Notes under the pieces: generated by a model
Databases searched by the model: none
Seen by the model: only the letters and a program-made list of their open reading frames with translations
What the model was told of the DNA's origin: nothing
Made by a program: the position numbers and the translations under genes
Part shown: piece by piece, positions 1-13,204 of the stretch
Position numbering within the stretch: the stretch's first letter is position 1
How the letters are laid out: each line of letters starts with the position of its first letter
Assembly (NCBI GenBank): GCA_018873245.2
Contig: JAEMBT020000006.1
Location: 3,815,855 to 3,879,854 of the forward strand
Length of the DNA: 64,000 bases
Direction of reading: 5' to 3'
Source of the DNA: Archegozetes longisetosus
Lineage: Eukaryota > Arthropoda > Arachnida > Sarcoptiformes > Trhypochthoniidae

Positions 1-206
1 GAAGAAAAAATTTCAGAGAAAGGGAGGACCATAGGATAATTTCTGAGAATTATTTCCAATAAGTTTAAAATCTAGGAGGGACCAAAGGATAAAATTTTAA
101 TCTCCAGTTTTAGATCTGGGTTGAAGGCTAAGACTTTGTCTGAAAGCTGGAGACTCTAGTGTAAAGTTGGGGAGTTGGTATCCATAATAAGGTCAATTTT
201 GAAGTA

Positions 207-418
207 CAGTCAAGCAAACAAAAAAAATAGAATAGTGAATACTCAGTTTTTACTGTAATATGACAAACTTAGTATGAAATAAACTTCACACCAAGTCATA
301 GTTGTCCTAGGATAAGTTCTAACATAAGAAGCATGCTGTGAAGTTTGTTTCATACTAAGTTTGTCATATTGCAGTGAAAACTGAGTATTCACTATTCTAT
401 TTTTTGTTTGCTTGATTG
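207..418. mobile_element. Tc1/mariner-type MITE (TA target)
   Basis: A 212-bp foldback. The left arm (about 207-292) and right arm (about 338-418) are near-perfect reverse complements over roughly 80 bp, separated by a ~45-bp loop. The ends read CAGTCAAGCAAAC on the left and the complement of CAATCAAGCAAAC on the right, and each end abuts a TA dinucleotide (205-206 and 419-420), the target duplication of Tc1/mariner elements. No coding capacity is visible; open frames across it are by-products of the palindrome. Confidence 0.75.
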
Positions 419-669
419 TACATATCAAAATTACTCGGCTTAAAACTTGAAAAAAATTTTGGCAAAGTAGATCTGAAACTTCTAATAACTTTTTAAATAC
501 TCCACTTAATTATAAGCAGCCAATAAAATTGAATTGAGTTGTAAATTTTATTGAGCAATTAGATAATGTATATTTATAGGTTATGAAAATTTTAAAATAA
601 TCTTGAATAAGATAAACATGATAAAAATAATGTTTACTTGTTTAAATATGAATATAACATAAAAAAGTT

Positions 670-3600
670 CTAATTTGAATTTCTGTCAAATAATAATGCA
701 GAAATAATTAGAAGAATAACAGTATAGAAACCACTTATTAGATAACCAAAAATCACTTGTGTGTATACAATACTCCATCCTCTCAATAATATAGATCTTA
801 GAGCATCGATAGGAAGTGTCAACGGAGTAAAATGCGATATTATATAAATTGTTTTAGGAACTGCTTCCAAAGGCCAGAAGACACCCGAAAACATCCACAT
901 CGGAAGAACGATACCGAAAACACAAATCTGATTTTAGAAAAAAATGATATTAATGAGTAAAATAATAAACGGAAAATTATTGATTGTCATAATTATAGAA
1001 AATCTTAAACTCTGTCATCTAGAATTTGATATAAAAATATTTTTTAAATTGCCTACTCAAAAATTTTGTTTAACTGTTTTCTCTATTGTTTTGCTAACGG
1101 GTATCATCATCTCAGATAAATTTTAAAAACTTTCTTGGAAGTTATCTAGAGAAAAATTAATCTAAAACTGAAATTTTAGCTAAGTATTCTATTTATAAAA
1201 AGCTTTGGTAAATAATTATCTATTTTTGAGATGGTTAAATGGTCTGCTGGAATAGTTCTACTGTGATGCTAGTTTTAGAACTAGTGCTCGTTCAATCTCG
1301 AAAATCAGTCTAATTTTAAAGAAATTTTTCAGCGTGGGTTCAAAACACTTACAATAGCCACCGCTTCATCCTTACTAATCACGGAAATCAGTAAACCAAA
1401 ACTCATTCCTTGAACGCCTTGCAGCAAAATTATACCAAAAGCATCCAAAACAGGCCCTCTCAAAGGAATATTAAATATCACGAATGAAAATATCATCGAA
1501 AGCAATACTTTTGGCAAAAGAATAATAGATATCGTCATGACATGCGAAAGTAAAACTTCTGTGGGCTTGACACCAGCGACGAAAGACCGCTCGAAATGTC
1601 CCTGTTTGCGCTCAAGCACTATCAAAAAGGCAGCGACAAGCATTGGTGAAACGTGTATGGCCGCAATTATAATTCCAGGAGCCGTAAAATCAAAAACTGA
1701 TGACCCAAACGATCCATAAATAGGTTTTTCGAGATTGAAAGGTAATAGAAACACCGATGGATTATAGTTTAGGGAAGCGCTAAAACCCTTTAGAAACTCC
1801 TGAAAACTTTCTAAAAGAGAATGGTAAATAAATCCACTGACAGGAGGGCTTGTGTTATCTGCATATAGTTTTATCTGACTATACTTTTCGTCCTCTTCGG
1901 TCATTCCGTAGGCATCAAGCACTCTTGTTGTAAAACTATCACTAAAATTCTCTGAGAATGAGATGGCGTAAAATGCTTTCCCTTTGATCACTGATTCTAT
2001 AGCTTCTTCTTCAGATGGGTAGTAGTTTTGATTAATTAATTTTCTATCTATTTCTTCTAGAAATAGCCCCGAAACATTGTTCACGAGTTCAGGTTCATAT
2101 ATAGAAACTGCCAAGTTTCGAGGTTTTTGTGCTGTGCACAGACAAAACAATGTGATTTGAATAACAGGTAAGAAAAGGAATAGAAATAAAATTGCCGGAT
2201 TTCTAAATATTCGCGAATAATTTTTCCATAGAAGAGCCTTAGCTCTGTTGAAGTTGAAAAGATTCTCTTGTTTTAAAACTATATTGTCCTTAAGATTTTC
2301 ATCGCCTTTATAGTTCAGGGATTTTAGTGATTGACCGAATTCTACTTTCTTTTTATCTTTACATAATTTAAAAAATGCATCTTCTAATGTGACACTTTTA
2401 TGTCTTAGCATTAGTTCATTAGGTTCTGATTGTGTTAATAGTATTCCTGAGTCAATGAAGGCAACTGTGGCCGCATCTTTCGTTTCCTCGATATAATGTG
2501 TTGTTATAATAACGGTTAAGCCTATAGAAAATAACAGAGATTCAAATTAAGGTATAAATTTCTATGATTTAATACTTTATAGCATTAAAGGTTGTAAAAC
2601 GAGTTCACTCAAAAACTGCATAAAATGAGTGTTGATTCACTTGAACTGATCTTTGAAAATGAGTTAGTAACTAATAAACTGTACTTCTCGACATTTCTGT
2701 CTTATTAAGCTTAAGTGAAAAAGCATTGTGAAGTTGCATTTGTGATTTAATCATTGAATCTAAATTCAGTCTATCTAAATTGAATGTGAAAGATATTTTG
2801 CATACTATTGAATTTCTGTTTTCTAGATTCTATTATAGACGTTCAAACTATGCGAGATTGTTCAAACAATTTCAATTGCATAATACTGATATGTAGAGTT
2901 AAAAATGATCCTTTAAGAGCAAATCATTTTGGAATATTGAAAATTTTTGACACAAACAAATTTTTTCAAACATTAAAAACCTACTTTTACCTCAAAAGTC
3001 CTATATTATAGTTCTGCGAAAATTAAAAACATAATAATCAACACCATTGATATATGAAAATTAACTTGTAAATTGATAAACAGAAAATCTCCTCAAGATT
3101 ATGACTATATGGTATATCTAACGATTTCGTAATGAAAGCCTATTTAATCAATGATGTAAAATTAATATCTTTAATAAATCATTTTCCAGGTACTATGTCT
3201 GAAATAGTTGTCTGGACAAAATAAAATATGTACGAAAGTATACTTCATAGGCTATTAATTTACATTTTTTAATGCTAGTCTATTGATCCGACTCATTGGT
3301 AATTAAGATTTTTCAAGATTTAATCAACTTTGAATAAGTTAGTACTAAAGAGATCTTACGATACAGTCGATTACTTCCTATCCACGCACATAAGTATATA
3401 TCTTATCAACTTTGTTCGGGCAATTATTTCAAGCATAGTAAATAATATGATAGATTTCTAATGAAAGATAAATAAATTAGTGCAACAATGGGAGAATCTC
3501 CAGTTTTTTTAATAAATTAAACAACTACTAATAAAGTCAATTAGACTAACTGCAGGTTTAACATAAAATTAATGAGTTTTACATTGAAAACGGACTGGAA

Positions 3601-6022
3601 TAACAAGCGGAAATATAAACATATCTTAATTAAAAAATGAATAAATTTATCTTAAATGAATGATAAAAATACTTTGGACTTTAGTCTATTAATTTAAATG
3701 TTTGCATTAATTAGTTCAATAAACTTTAATGTCAGAATGATTTTCTGGATTCTTTTCTCGCGGGAATTGGTTACCTTATCAGGTATAAGAAAATTCATAT
3801 TATATTTAGCTGAAAAATCTTAAAATCTATAATGCTAAATCTTTATTTTCTGCTTCAAATCCAGCAGTCATATAAGAAAAGTTTATTTAATTAATATCGG
3901 CGTCAAATGCAGAATTTTTCTACGTAAATAACACTATCAAGAGTAACCTTCGACGTAAAAATGAAAAACGCAATAATAAGGGGAATTCGCAAATAATTTC
4001 AATTAACGTAATTAATTAGGTAACAAATCAAAAAATTGTTCGATAATTCAAAATTAATTTGACGTTTTAAATTCGAAAATGAGAGTTTTTCAATAAAAAT
4101 GACCAAAACAGGTTCTGACTGAAAGCTATAAAAATCTTGAATCAATAAACACAGAGCTATTAAAATGAACAGCATAAGAAATGAAAAATTCAGCATGCTT
4201 ACCTTCACTTTTGCATTTATTTTCTAAATAGTCCCAAATACGACATCTGAGAAGAGGATCGATCCCAACTGTTGGTTCATCCAGAATAAGAAGTGGAGGT
4301 TTATGAATCATAGTTGCAGCTATCGAGACCAGTCTCTGTTGTCCACCACTTAATTGACAAATCTTTTTCTGTTTCTTCGGAAGATTTAATAATTCTACCA
4401 AATGTGTTGTTCTCTTATCGATAGTACTCATATCCAAATTATACAGATTTCCAAAATAATATAAAATTTCTTCAATTGTAAATTCACTGAAAAGAGCAGT
4501 TTCTTGAGGCATATATCCGACACCATTACCCGGTATATTACTTTTTTACTACCAGGTTCTATACCGAACACTCGAACACAACCACTTTCAGGTTTTAATC
4601 TTCCTAATACTATTCTCAAAAGCGTGGTTTTCCCACAACCACTTGATCCCAACAATGCATAGATTTTTCCTTAAAATCAAGATTTTTATAAAAATAAAGA
4701 TAAAATTTCATGAGAAATTAGACTGAATTTTTTAAATATAAGTGAACGTTTAATGTGGGAAGTTTGCTAAAAAACTAACTGATTTATTTCTAGTTATATA
4801 AGACAGAAAAATCATATTTTAAGAATTCTATATCTGTTGTCATTCATAATCTAACTTTATAAATCTCAATATTCACTTCCAATCATCTTATTTCTTACGA
4901 CTAAGATTACAAGAATTGAGTTTGTATAAGAAGATTATTTTTGAAAGTTGAGCTTTCACTAACGTTACAAGTGATCTGGCCATAAATAAACACTACTTTT
5001 GTTGTTTATATCACTCATAGACAATTCTTATAAATAAAATAATAAACCTGATAAAAGGTCCTAAATCAGACTCAATCATTTGTACTACTACATATCATTT
5101 TTAATTAAAATAACCGAAGGAACAAAATTTTTGAAATACTTTTGCAGTTCGTTTTATAGCAAACACCTGAAATGCGATATAATTTTAACTCGTGTGAGAA
5201 ATTAAATGATTATTAATTAATTAGCAAGCAAATAGCACGGTCTTCATCTTCACGTAGATCTATATTGAAGTGTTTGAGGGATATGCGTAGTCTTTACATA
5301 TAAAGGTTTGTTTAAAGTCTTATGAAATAATTTAATGTGTAATCAATTTTAATCCTATTTGCTCAGTTAATAGTATTTGATGTTTGGAAGAACGTATAAA
5401 CGACTAAATTCTTATGAATATAGCTTCTTTAAACTGAAGTGATCAATGAACAGAAATTTTGTTGTACCTCATTCACAAGTAATTGTAAATTAATCTTTGT
5501 TAGAGTTAATAATCATTTTTTATTTATCAAAATAAGACAATCTTATCTTATTTTATTGAAATCAGAAGATGTTGGCAAATATTAAATCACACCTCACTTT
5601 AGACATCACAGTAAATTCTGAATAATCATCAGATCAAAATAAACTCTCAAATTTAGTAATCAAGGTTAGGAATTTTTGTCAACGGCTTATTTTTCTAACT
5701 GTCCACAAATAATGAAATCGAATTTTTTGCATTGTAAGCACACAACCATTAGAATCATATAAGGGTAATTAAAAATTCGCATGAACAAAGTTGAAGATCT
5801 AATATCTTCATCTTATCTAATAGATAGTACATCAACCCAAACAATGTTACTCTAAATACCTTTTGGAACTTTCATGTTGATGTTGTTGAGTATTGTCATA
5901 TTTTTCTTATAGCCGAAAAATACACTTCGTATATCAACAGCATATTCCGGTTGAGCGTTTCTTTCAATTGATAGATTATTATTGTTGTTAGAAATATATC
6001 TTCTAGGAGTCAATAAATCCAT
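670..6022 (-). CDS. ABCH-subfamily ABC half transporter (four exons, one frameshift)
   Basis: Exons by eye, in transcript order: 6022-5860, 4669-4203, 2521-1353, 927-670; all junctions are GT-AG and the phases agree. The protein is about 685 residues, the usual size for a half transporter. Exon 1 starts MDLLTPRRYIS, with an in-frame TGA just upstream, and carries the strand before Walker A. Exon 2 holds Walker A (GSSGCGKTT), the Q-loop (VGYMPQE), the signature LSGGQQR and Walker B (LLILDEPT). Exon 3 opens with the H-loop (ITTHYIEE), followed by the first membrane segment near residue 275 and an ABC-2 type permease region. Exon 4 finishes the membrane segments with a MWMFSGVFWPLE motif. NBD-before-TMD order and these motifs point to ABCH, an arthropod-rich subfamily linked to cuticular lipid export and xenobiotic response. 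An A6 run near 4545-4550 changes frame by one base, so it is either an assembly error or a new pseudogene. Confidence 0.85.
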
Positions 6023-9000
6023 ATTTCCTACTCTTCAGAATAATTCACAACAGAAAGGCTCTCGCCGTTTTCTTCAAAATATTTCTCTATTAGAAAACTA
6101 TCAAATTTGCGACAACCTTCACAGCACATCGGATATTAAAATAAAAATGAATTTTAAAATTAGATGTGGATTGATTTTAGATTATTTGAAAGTGAATCTA
6201 GTTTTTTATTAACTCGTTATGACCTTCGAAAATATCAATTAGAATTCAATTAGAATAATTGGCATGATTTGTGAAAATTTAAGATAAGTAAAAGTTCTAC
6301 TAAAATACTGTTCCAGTCCTTTTTCAAAATAGAGAGCCTTGGTTTCAAGACCGGTTAAAGCTTACGAGTATAAATTTATAGCCAAGCGTCCTTTCTTATC
6401 AGCGTAGTTTAACTCTTACTGAATCTGCATAGCATAATAAATGTGTGTTAAAGATTCGCAGAGAGATAACTCTTCAAATACTTTCTCCATGTGATCAGAG
6501 AGTTTCGACATTTTTTTTTCTATAAATTGAATCTTAATTTAGTTGAAAAATATCTGGGCGAGAGGAATGATAGTTAGTCTGTCGACTATCCTACCCTGTC
6601 ACGAGATTCTTACGTTTATAAATGATTTATCTAGGAATTTAAAACGATAGATAACAAAATTCATTATCGAACAAGCAAAATCGAAAAACATTGTACTTCA
6701 AATCTATCGTGATTTACATCTAGATAAGAAATTTTCATTCTTGTAGATATTACTATATATACATTTGACATCATATATTAAGGATTGTTAAGCCAGTTAT
6801 ATCTATCACAGAACAGCCGCCTGAAGTCAGGGTGTACAACCTGGTTGCGGAGAGATATCAGATAAATTCGTCTAGAGTTTCCTTCAAATAATCAGATGAA
6901 TAGACTTTAAGGAGTAATTTTTCTTGTGCATTAAGCCCATAGAAAATATATTTATTTTTATTTACTATCTGAAAAAGACAGTTCATTAATACTTTTGTTA
7001 GGAGTTAATATTAGATTTCTCCATAATTTCAGATATATTTTACGAAGCCTATTATTTAAATTTCAAAATTAACTTTAAATGAAGATAACTAAATTCAGAA
7101 TGTCTCAAATTCTTCAATTGTAAAACAAAATTATTACTCTTTCTCAGACTTCTCACCAATTCTTCTGTTTACGATATTATAGATAGAGATATCTCAAGTT
7201 GAGAGAGCATCTACTTTTACAGCAGCTCTAAGTTCTTGCTTGTTATTAGGTTACTAGCCCATCAAATCTTTTCGAAGAATCAAAGTTATGCTGTGATATT
7301 TCATAAACTTTTTTCAGTCTTACCAGTTATTAAGCCAAAAACCCATAACTTAAAATTTAAATCATTTCCCTTATGATAGAACCTATAAATATTAATAAAG
7401 ATTAATTTAATATTCTAAGATTTTAATTACTTTGTAAAAACTTTTGTCGAATAGTGATAAATTAATCGAAAATAATTTTACACATTGTCAGAGTGTTTAT
7501 TCAGTCTTCATTTACTGAGCGAAATATATAATTTTCATAAAAATATCATTATTCACTCTTTCATAAGAAAAAGTAATTTATTTCAAAATCAAAGCAAGAT
7601 TTATTTAAAAACATCGATTAACATAAAGACCAGTTTTTCTATAAACCCTGACATTGGTGCACGTCATTTTAAAGCAATATCCTTAGTGACACTTAAGACC
7701 GCTTTTCATATAAATCAAGTCAAGAAGCCTGAATGAGATATGTTTTCAGATATATACATTAACTTGAACAAATTATGCGTGTTTGCTATTTATAAAATAT
7801 CGTTAAAGGATATTTTATTTGAAAGTTTATAATTTTGCTTATTAACTATTAAAATTTTCTAAACTATTCTTAAGGCGAACAAATTAATAAAATAAAGCAT
7901 AAAAGAGACCTTCATGAAAATATCCTCCTTCATCGTTAATATTATTCGTGCTTATCTAACTAGAAAATTCCATTTCTAAATCATAGCTACTATACTTTTT
8001 TTTAAAGATGCGAGAATAGATACTCAAAGAACGTTATTTGAACATGATTTAATCAAATCCAAGTCAAAGATTAATCAAAGATAAATTAACTCTAATAAGG
8101 TCCAGATTATTGAAATGCTGTACTGTTATAAGTGTGAATCCAATCTTGATTTACCTAACACTCCCTAGAACCATCTTCTGAAATTAAATTTGGATATTTG
8201 TCATTTTAGCTCATTTCAATACAAATTTTCTATTTATGAAGAAATAAATCATAGTTTTTTAGTACAAAAGGACCTCCCAGAAGTTAGAAACGTAATAAAT
8301 TTTTAAATCCAATCCATTCAATCATTAGCATTTCATCTTCATCGAATTTGACGTGTTTCTCGACCACGACTCAGAATTTCACTTAATTAGATTATTTTAT
8401 CAAAATTTCAATCAAATTTAGTTGGAAATTATGCACAAGGTTTGAAAATAACGGGAATGACGTTGTGAGTCAATCATATGATCATGAAAGTATTTGACAT
8501 TGACTGGATCTTAAGAAAGACTGATTTTAGTAAAACGCTACTAGTATTTTTGTATGTAAGTGAGAAAATCTCAATGCATTATTTGATGTTAAATCATCAA
8601 TTTTTCAATAACACAAGCTCGAGTGTACAAAAAATTCTCGAAGAAAATTAAATAAGAAAAATTTTTGAGTATTTAAATCTGTCTTATGATATTAATCTTC
8701 ATCATGAGTTATTATGTCAATTTAATGAATAATTCATTTTTCTAACATATTATTTTATTTAAAATAAGAACTAATTACAGTTTCAAAACTAGGTTTTGAT
8801 CTTGCATGAGAGACTCAGTCAGCTTTCTCAAAAGGTTAATGCACGACCTGAAAAAATTTATGATATTCCATCATCTTACTTTCAAGTTTAATATCATTTT
8901 TATAAAATCTAATCTTAAGTTCTTGAAGCATACTAAGCACTCAAAATAAAAGAATTAAGTCTAAAATTATTTTATTTATTCTTTTATTATGAAAATGAAA

Positions 9001-9150
9001 AATTTATTGAAAGACAGTAAATTTTTTGTTATTAATTTATTTTCCTTGATTAGATCAAAATTTTTATTTTATATAAATATTTAATCATTCATAGCAGAAC
9101 TTTGTTAATTAAATTTTTTTCGAGTCTGGTAAAATTGTCATTGAACCAAA
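6023..9150. other. Intergenic, no gene seen
   Basis: AT-rich sequence with no frame I can assign to a family. It includes the first copy of a diverged duplicated segment (about 6785-8520, see that entry). A short minus-strand reading near 6785-6960 gives a peptide ending RLYTLTSGGCSVID, interrupted by a stop. It could be a decayed membrane-receptor exon but is too short to name. Confidence 0.5.
6785..8520. repeat. Diverged duplicated segment, copy 1
   Basis: Blocks in the same order recur at about 10060-11400. Matching landmarks include a stretch rich in TTTATTTACTATC (near 6955 and 10205), one reading TCAAGTTGAG (near 7195 and 10433), AAAGTTATGCTGTGATAT versus AAAGTCGTGCTGTGACAT (near 7282 and 10515), and a GAAAATTATG/ATATACAAGG block (near 8425 and 11300). 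The copies have drifted strongly. The first block also resembles 15860-15900. What was duplicated is not clear. Confidence 0.4.
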
Positions 9151-9604
9151 CAGGAATTGATTTTAAGTGAGAATGAGGTTTTAAAATTCCAGTATACTTT
9201 CTGAGAATTATAAGTTTTTCTAAAATTTTTTGAATGAAAAATTGGAGGCTTATGGGGCAGGGTTTTGCACAAAATGACTTTTTAAAGTCGTCCCTCTTCC
9301 TGTAGAGTTAGAATTGTTTCTCAAATATCGTTACTGTTTTATAGATTTTTATAATTACAAAGATACAGATTGAATCTAATAAGCTATGAATCACGATCTT
9401 ACAATAGTGTTAATAAATCCAAACAGAACTGTAAAGTTATACATTATAAAAAGTTCTTTCCGGTAGTGAATTGAAATTGACCTCGAAAGCTAAACTCGAA
9501 ACATCAGCTTTCAATTTTTTATTTAAAAAGTTTTAAAAAATTTAAAGTTTGCAAAAAGTGTGATGAGACCTTGAAGCCTCACTATCAGTTAAAATCAATT
9601 CCTG
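9151..9604. mobile_element. Non-autonomous element with terminal inverted repeats
   Basis: The left end CAGGAATTGATTTTAA and about 17 further bases are repeated in inverse orientation at the right end (about 9569-9604) with a few mismatches, giving TIRs of ~33 bp on a 454-bp element. No clear target duplication is visible at the flanks, so I do not assign a superfamily. There is no coding sequence inside. Confidence 0.55.
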
Positions 9605-12437
9605 TCAATATTGCATTTAAGTATGTCTATATAACTGAATCATTCTCTCAATACAGTTTATTCAAGTAGCAATTGAAGATTAAATTTAGTTAAATCAGTT
9701 TTATTTTATTATTTTTCGAAACTGACAGTTGCTCAAAGAGTATAAGAAAATAAATATTGCTATATAAATGATTTTATGTAATCTTTTTTAAAAACAATTT
9801 TAGCACAGTTCTTCATCTTAATATTTCTAATCCTATACAAATTTTTATACATGCTAAATTTTTTAATTAAATATACCAAATGAACAAAGGATAATTTTTC
9901 TACCATTTTTAAAATTGAGTATTTGGTACAGTCATAATAGAATAGTATGGAAGCAGAAAATCAAAACCGAAATATGATCATTATCGAGAAACACTGTTAT
10001 CTTTTCGGCATCATATAAGTTTTCAGTAGTGTTTCAATTATGTGAGTTACATATGTTGTAGAATATTGGCTAGAAATCCCGATGTATAGCACGATTGAGA
10101 AAGAATATTTGATTCTTAAATCTCCTTCAACAAACCAAACTCACAAGTTTTAATGAGCAATTTTCCTAATGCCTTAAGCCTTTGGGAAGTAGTATATTTA
10201 TTTTTTATTTACTATCCTAGATGCAATTCATCAAGAATTTTCTTAACAGTAAAATTAATTTACAATATAATTTTAGATATTTTTTTTTAATAAAAAATAC
10301 TATTAATTTGTTCCTTGGTTTTCCAAATATAGTTGTCAATGACGATAATTATCTCTAGTGTTGCTTATCTGTACTTTCGCAAGATTTCTCATGGATACAT
10401 CCTCTAAAACAATTATGGATAAATAGTGTTTGTCAAGTTGAGTGAACGTATATTCAGAAATGCATCAATTTTCTCTTTTCGAATAGACTATTAACTTTGT
10501 CTTTACAAAGAATAAAAGTCGTGCTGTGACATCTCATAAATATTTTTTACTTCGATCGTTTATAAGACTGATAATTTTTATTTGTCATTTCTTTCATGGT
10601 AGAATCTATTGAAAACTATTTAATTTAGAATAGTTAACCCTTTAAACCACAACTTCATCTACGATTCAAAGCAATATTATTCTATTTTATATCCAAACCT
10701 ATTCTATATTAAGATTACTATCCCATTAGCCTAATCCAGAACTTGTGGGTTAGGTATCCCATATAACTGCTGGGTCCTTTTCTAGAAATTTTATACAAGT
10801 TTCCCAATCAAGAGAATTTCAGTAAATTTAGAAATGACTGAAAAATCAAAGATTATTATCAAAATTATAATGTGAATAGACTTCATTTTGAGATTCTGTT
10901 GAAATTTTGTTTTTAGCTAAGGCTATTGATTAGCCAATTTCAAGTTATCTAATTTATTGAACTGATCTTCGTTTATAGATTGAATTTAACCTTGATTTAT
11001 ATGTATATTCTATCAATTTTTTTGCAATCACGTATTTAAAATGAAGAATGTTAAGTATTTGCCAATTTTTGTCATTTTAAATGCTAATATATATTTAATA
11101 TCTTGAATCATTGAAGAGTTTTTCCTTAAGAATAGGCAGACCTTTTAAATTTTAGAAATGTAATAAATCTTATGTTGAAATCGCTAAAATAGATATAAAA
11201 AATTTGAAAATTAGCTTTTCTTTGAATTAGGCTGTGTTTCTCAATCACAGGTCAAGATTATATCAATTTCACTATTAACCAAAATTCCTATGAATTTAGT
11301 CGAAAATTATATACAAGGCTTAGATTGATAATGGCAAGCCTTTCATGAATCGATCACATGAGCCGTTGTGATCCCTTCATGATTCGACATTGGCTGAAAT
11401 TTACAATTTATCTGTTAGCTGCTATACGAAATCAAAAAATTCTTATTTTATTCATCATCTAAAAAATTGACAGGCATTTCTTGAAACTTGAAATTATAAA
11501 AATGAAATCTATATTAATGACTAAAATGATAAACTTTGATTATGCAAATAAGTAAATTAATATAAATTCATACAAAAAGTAATGATTTTGTACATTAAAT
11601 GTTGAACGATGAATTGATTTTATGCAATAGCCAGGGTGACCAGCCCTTTAGTTTTAGACTGGACTGTTCAGATTTTTCATTATAAGTTACGCCTTAAAAC
11701 AAAAGCCGTATCGGATATTGTTTATTCAAATGTGGACATCACTTACACGTTAATTGAGCGCCAACTTAGCACAGGGATTTTAAATATAGATAATTATTTA
11801 AATTATTGATATTGAAAATAAGATGAAATGATCCAATTAATCACAAAAACTAATATAACATTAAGTATTTATTTTAATGAACATTGATATCTACAATTAT
11901 ATTCTACATTGTGATTAGTTACAAATTAATGATCGCATTCTCTTATGGCACAAGTATTGATGAATAATAAAATTTTATAAGAAAAGGTTGTATTTGTTCA
12001 ACAAGGCATGACAATACTCAATGTTCAAAAGACCCGAAATTTATTAAATAAATTATTGATATTAATGTTATCGCTGACTTAGATAACAAATCACGAGATT
12101 TAGTGACATTATGATTAATCCTAATCAACTTCCACTTTCTCGACAATATTATTTATTTAAATATATAAAAAGTTTTTGTATAAATAAATTCAACGCTAAT
12201 TTGACTGCTTCTAAACATAATAATTATAATTAAAATTGAAGTCAAACTAAAGTTAATATTCAGGCAAAAAGAAATGCAAAAATTGTTTAGTCTAAGAAGG
12301 GATAGAGAAGTTAAAACTTGTAAACTTTTCTACAAATAATTCAATATATTTGTGTTTCTGATAAACTTTTCATGTATCGAAAAAACTTCATCTTATAATG
12401 TATCTTATTTTTACTACAATCCTTTGACTTAAAGCGT
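9605..12437. other. Intergenic, no gene seen
   Basis: Holds copy 2 of the diverged duplicated segment (about 10060-11400) and otherwise AT-rich sequence. A possible element terminus, CAGGGTGACCAG, lies at about 11633 without a partner nearby. No exon-like reading was recognised on either strand. Confidence 0.5.
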
Positions 12438-12445
12438 CTTATAAG

Positions 12446-13196
12446 CAATGATGAGCGTGCTCGGTGCTCGTGCTCAGACAAAATTTGGTGCTCAGTGCTC
12501 GCGCTCGTGCTCGGCAAAATCGAAGTGCTCGGTGCTCGTATTTTGAAGGTGCTCGAGCACCGAGCACCAACTGAGCACTATGTCCAAACTTTATGTCTAT
12601 TGAAAGCTTTAATCCTAAACATATGTAATGCAAAATACATTCAAAACGTCAAAAGTAAGATCAAATACCGTTCAAGTATATGCTTAACGATAAAAACTGA
12701 TATCCTTTTGCAATAAAATAAGCGAACTATTTATAAAAGGACGAAAATAAATATTGAACGTTAACTTTAAAATTAAATCAAAATTTGTTTAGATTTGATA
12801 TTTATATTAAATTCTAACTTTAGTTTCAGGCTCAAAAGGTCGTCAGACGCCACAGTAAATATTGAACCCTTTAATACTGATTGTAAATCTCCGGGATAGA
12901 GGTTTATAAGCAAATGACAGAAAAATCTGATTAAAATCTTTAAAACTTTCTCATACTTTATAATACATGTATTACTATATCAGTTTGTTAGAATAGCAGT
13001 TCTCGTAGTTTTATTCAATAAAATTATTTATATTTACATTCAGTTGACATCGTTTTTATTAGTTTTGATGTTAGGACCAAGTGCTCGGTGCTCGAGGGTA
13101 AGGTGCTCGAGTACGCGCTCATGCTCGGCAAAATTGAAGTGCTCAGTGCTCGTGCTCGCCACCGAGCACCGAATGCTCGAGCACTGCTCATCATTG
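12446..13196. mobile_element. hAT-like non-autonomous element with GTGCTCG subterminal repeats
   Basis: Terminal inverted repeats start CAATGATGAGC and are flanked on both sides by the identical 8-mer CTTATAAG (12438-12445 and 13197-13204). That fits the 8-bp nTNNNNAn duplication of hAT transposons, though the 8-mer is itself a palindrome. Both subterminal regions (about 12455-12590 and 13078-13190) are dense in the heptamer GTGCTCG or close variants (GTGCTCA, CGCTCGT) in both orientations, and are far more GC-rich than the surroundings. The middle (~490 bp) is AT-rich and non-coding. Such short repeats are a known arrangement for hAT transposase binding; that role here is inference. Confidence 0.65.
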
Positions 13197-13204
13197 CTTA
13201 TAAG

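Noticed and set aside
243-428. Open frame across the foldback at 207-418
   Set aside because: It follows from the palindrome of the MITE and has no protein-like composition.
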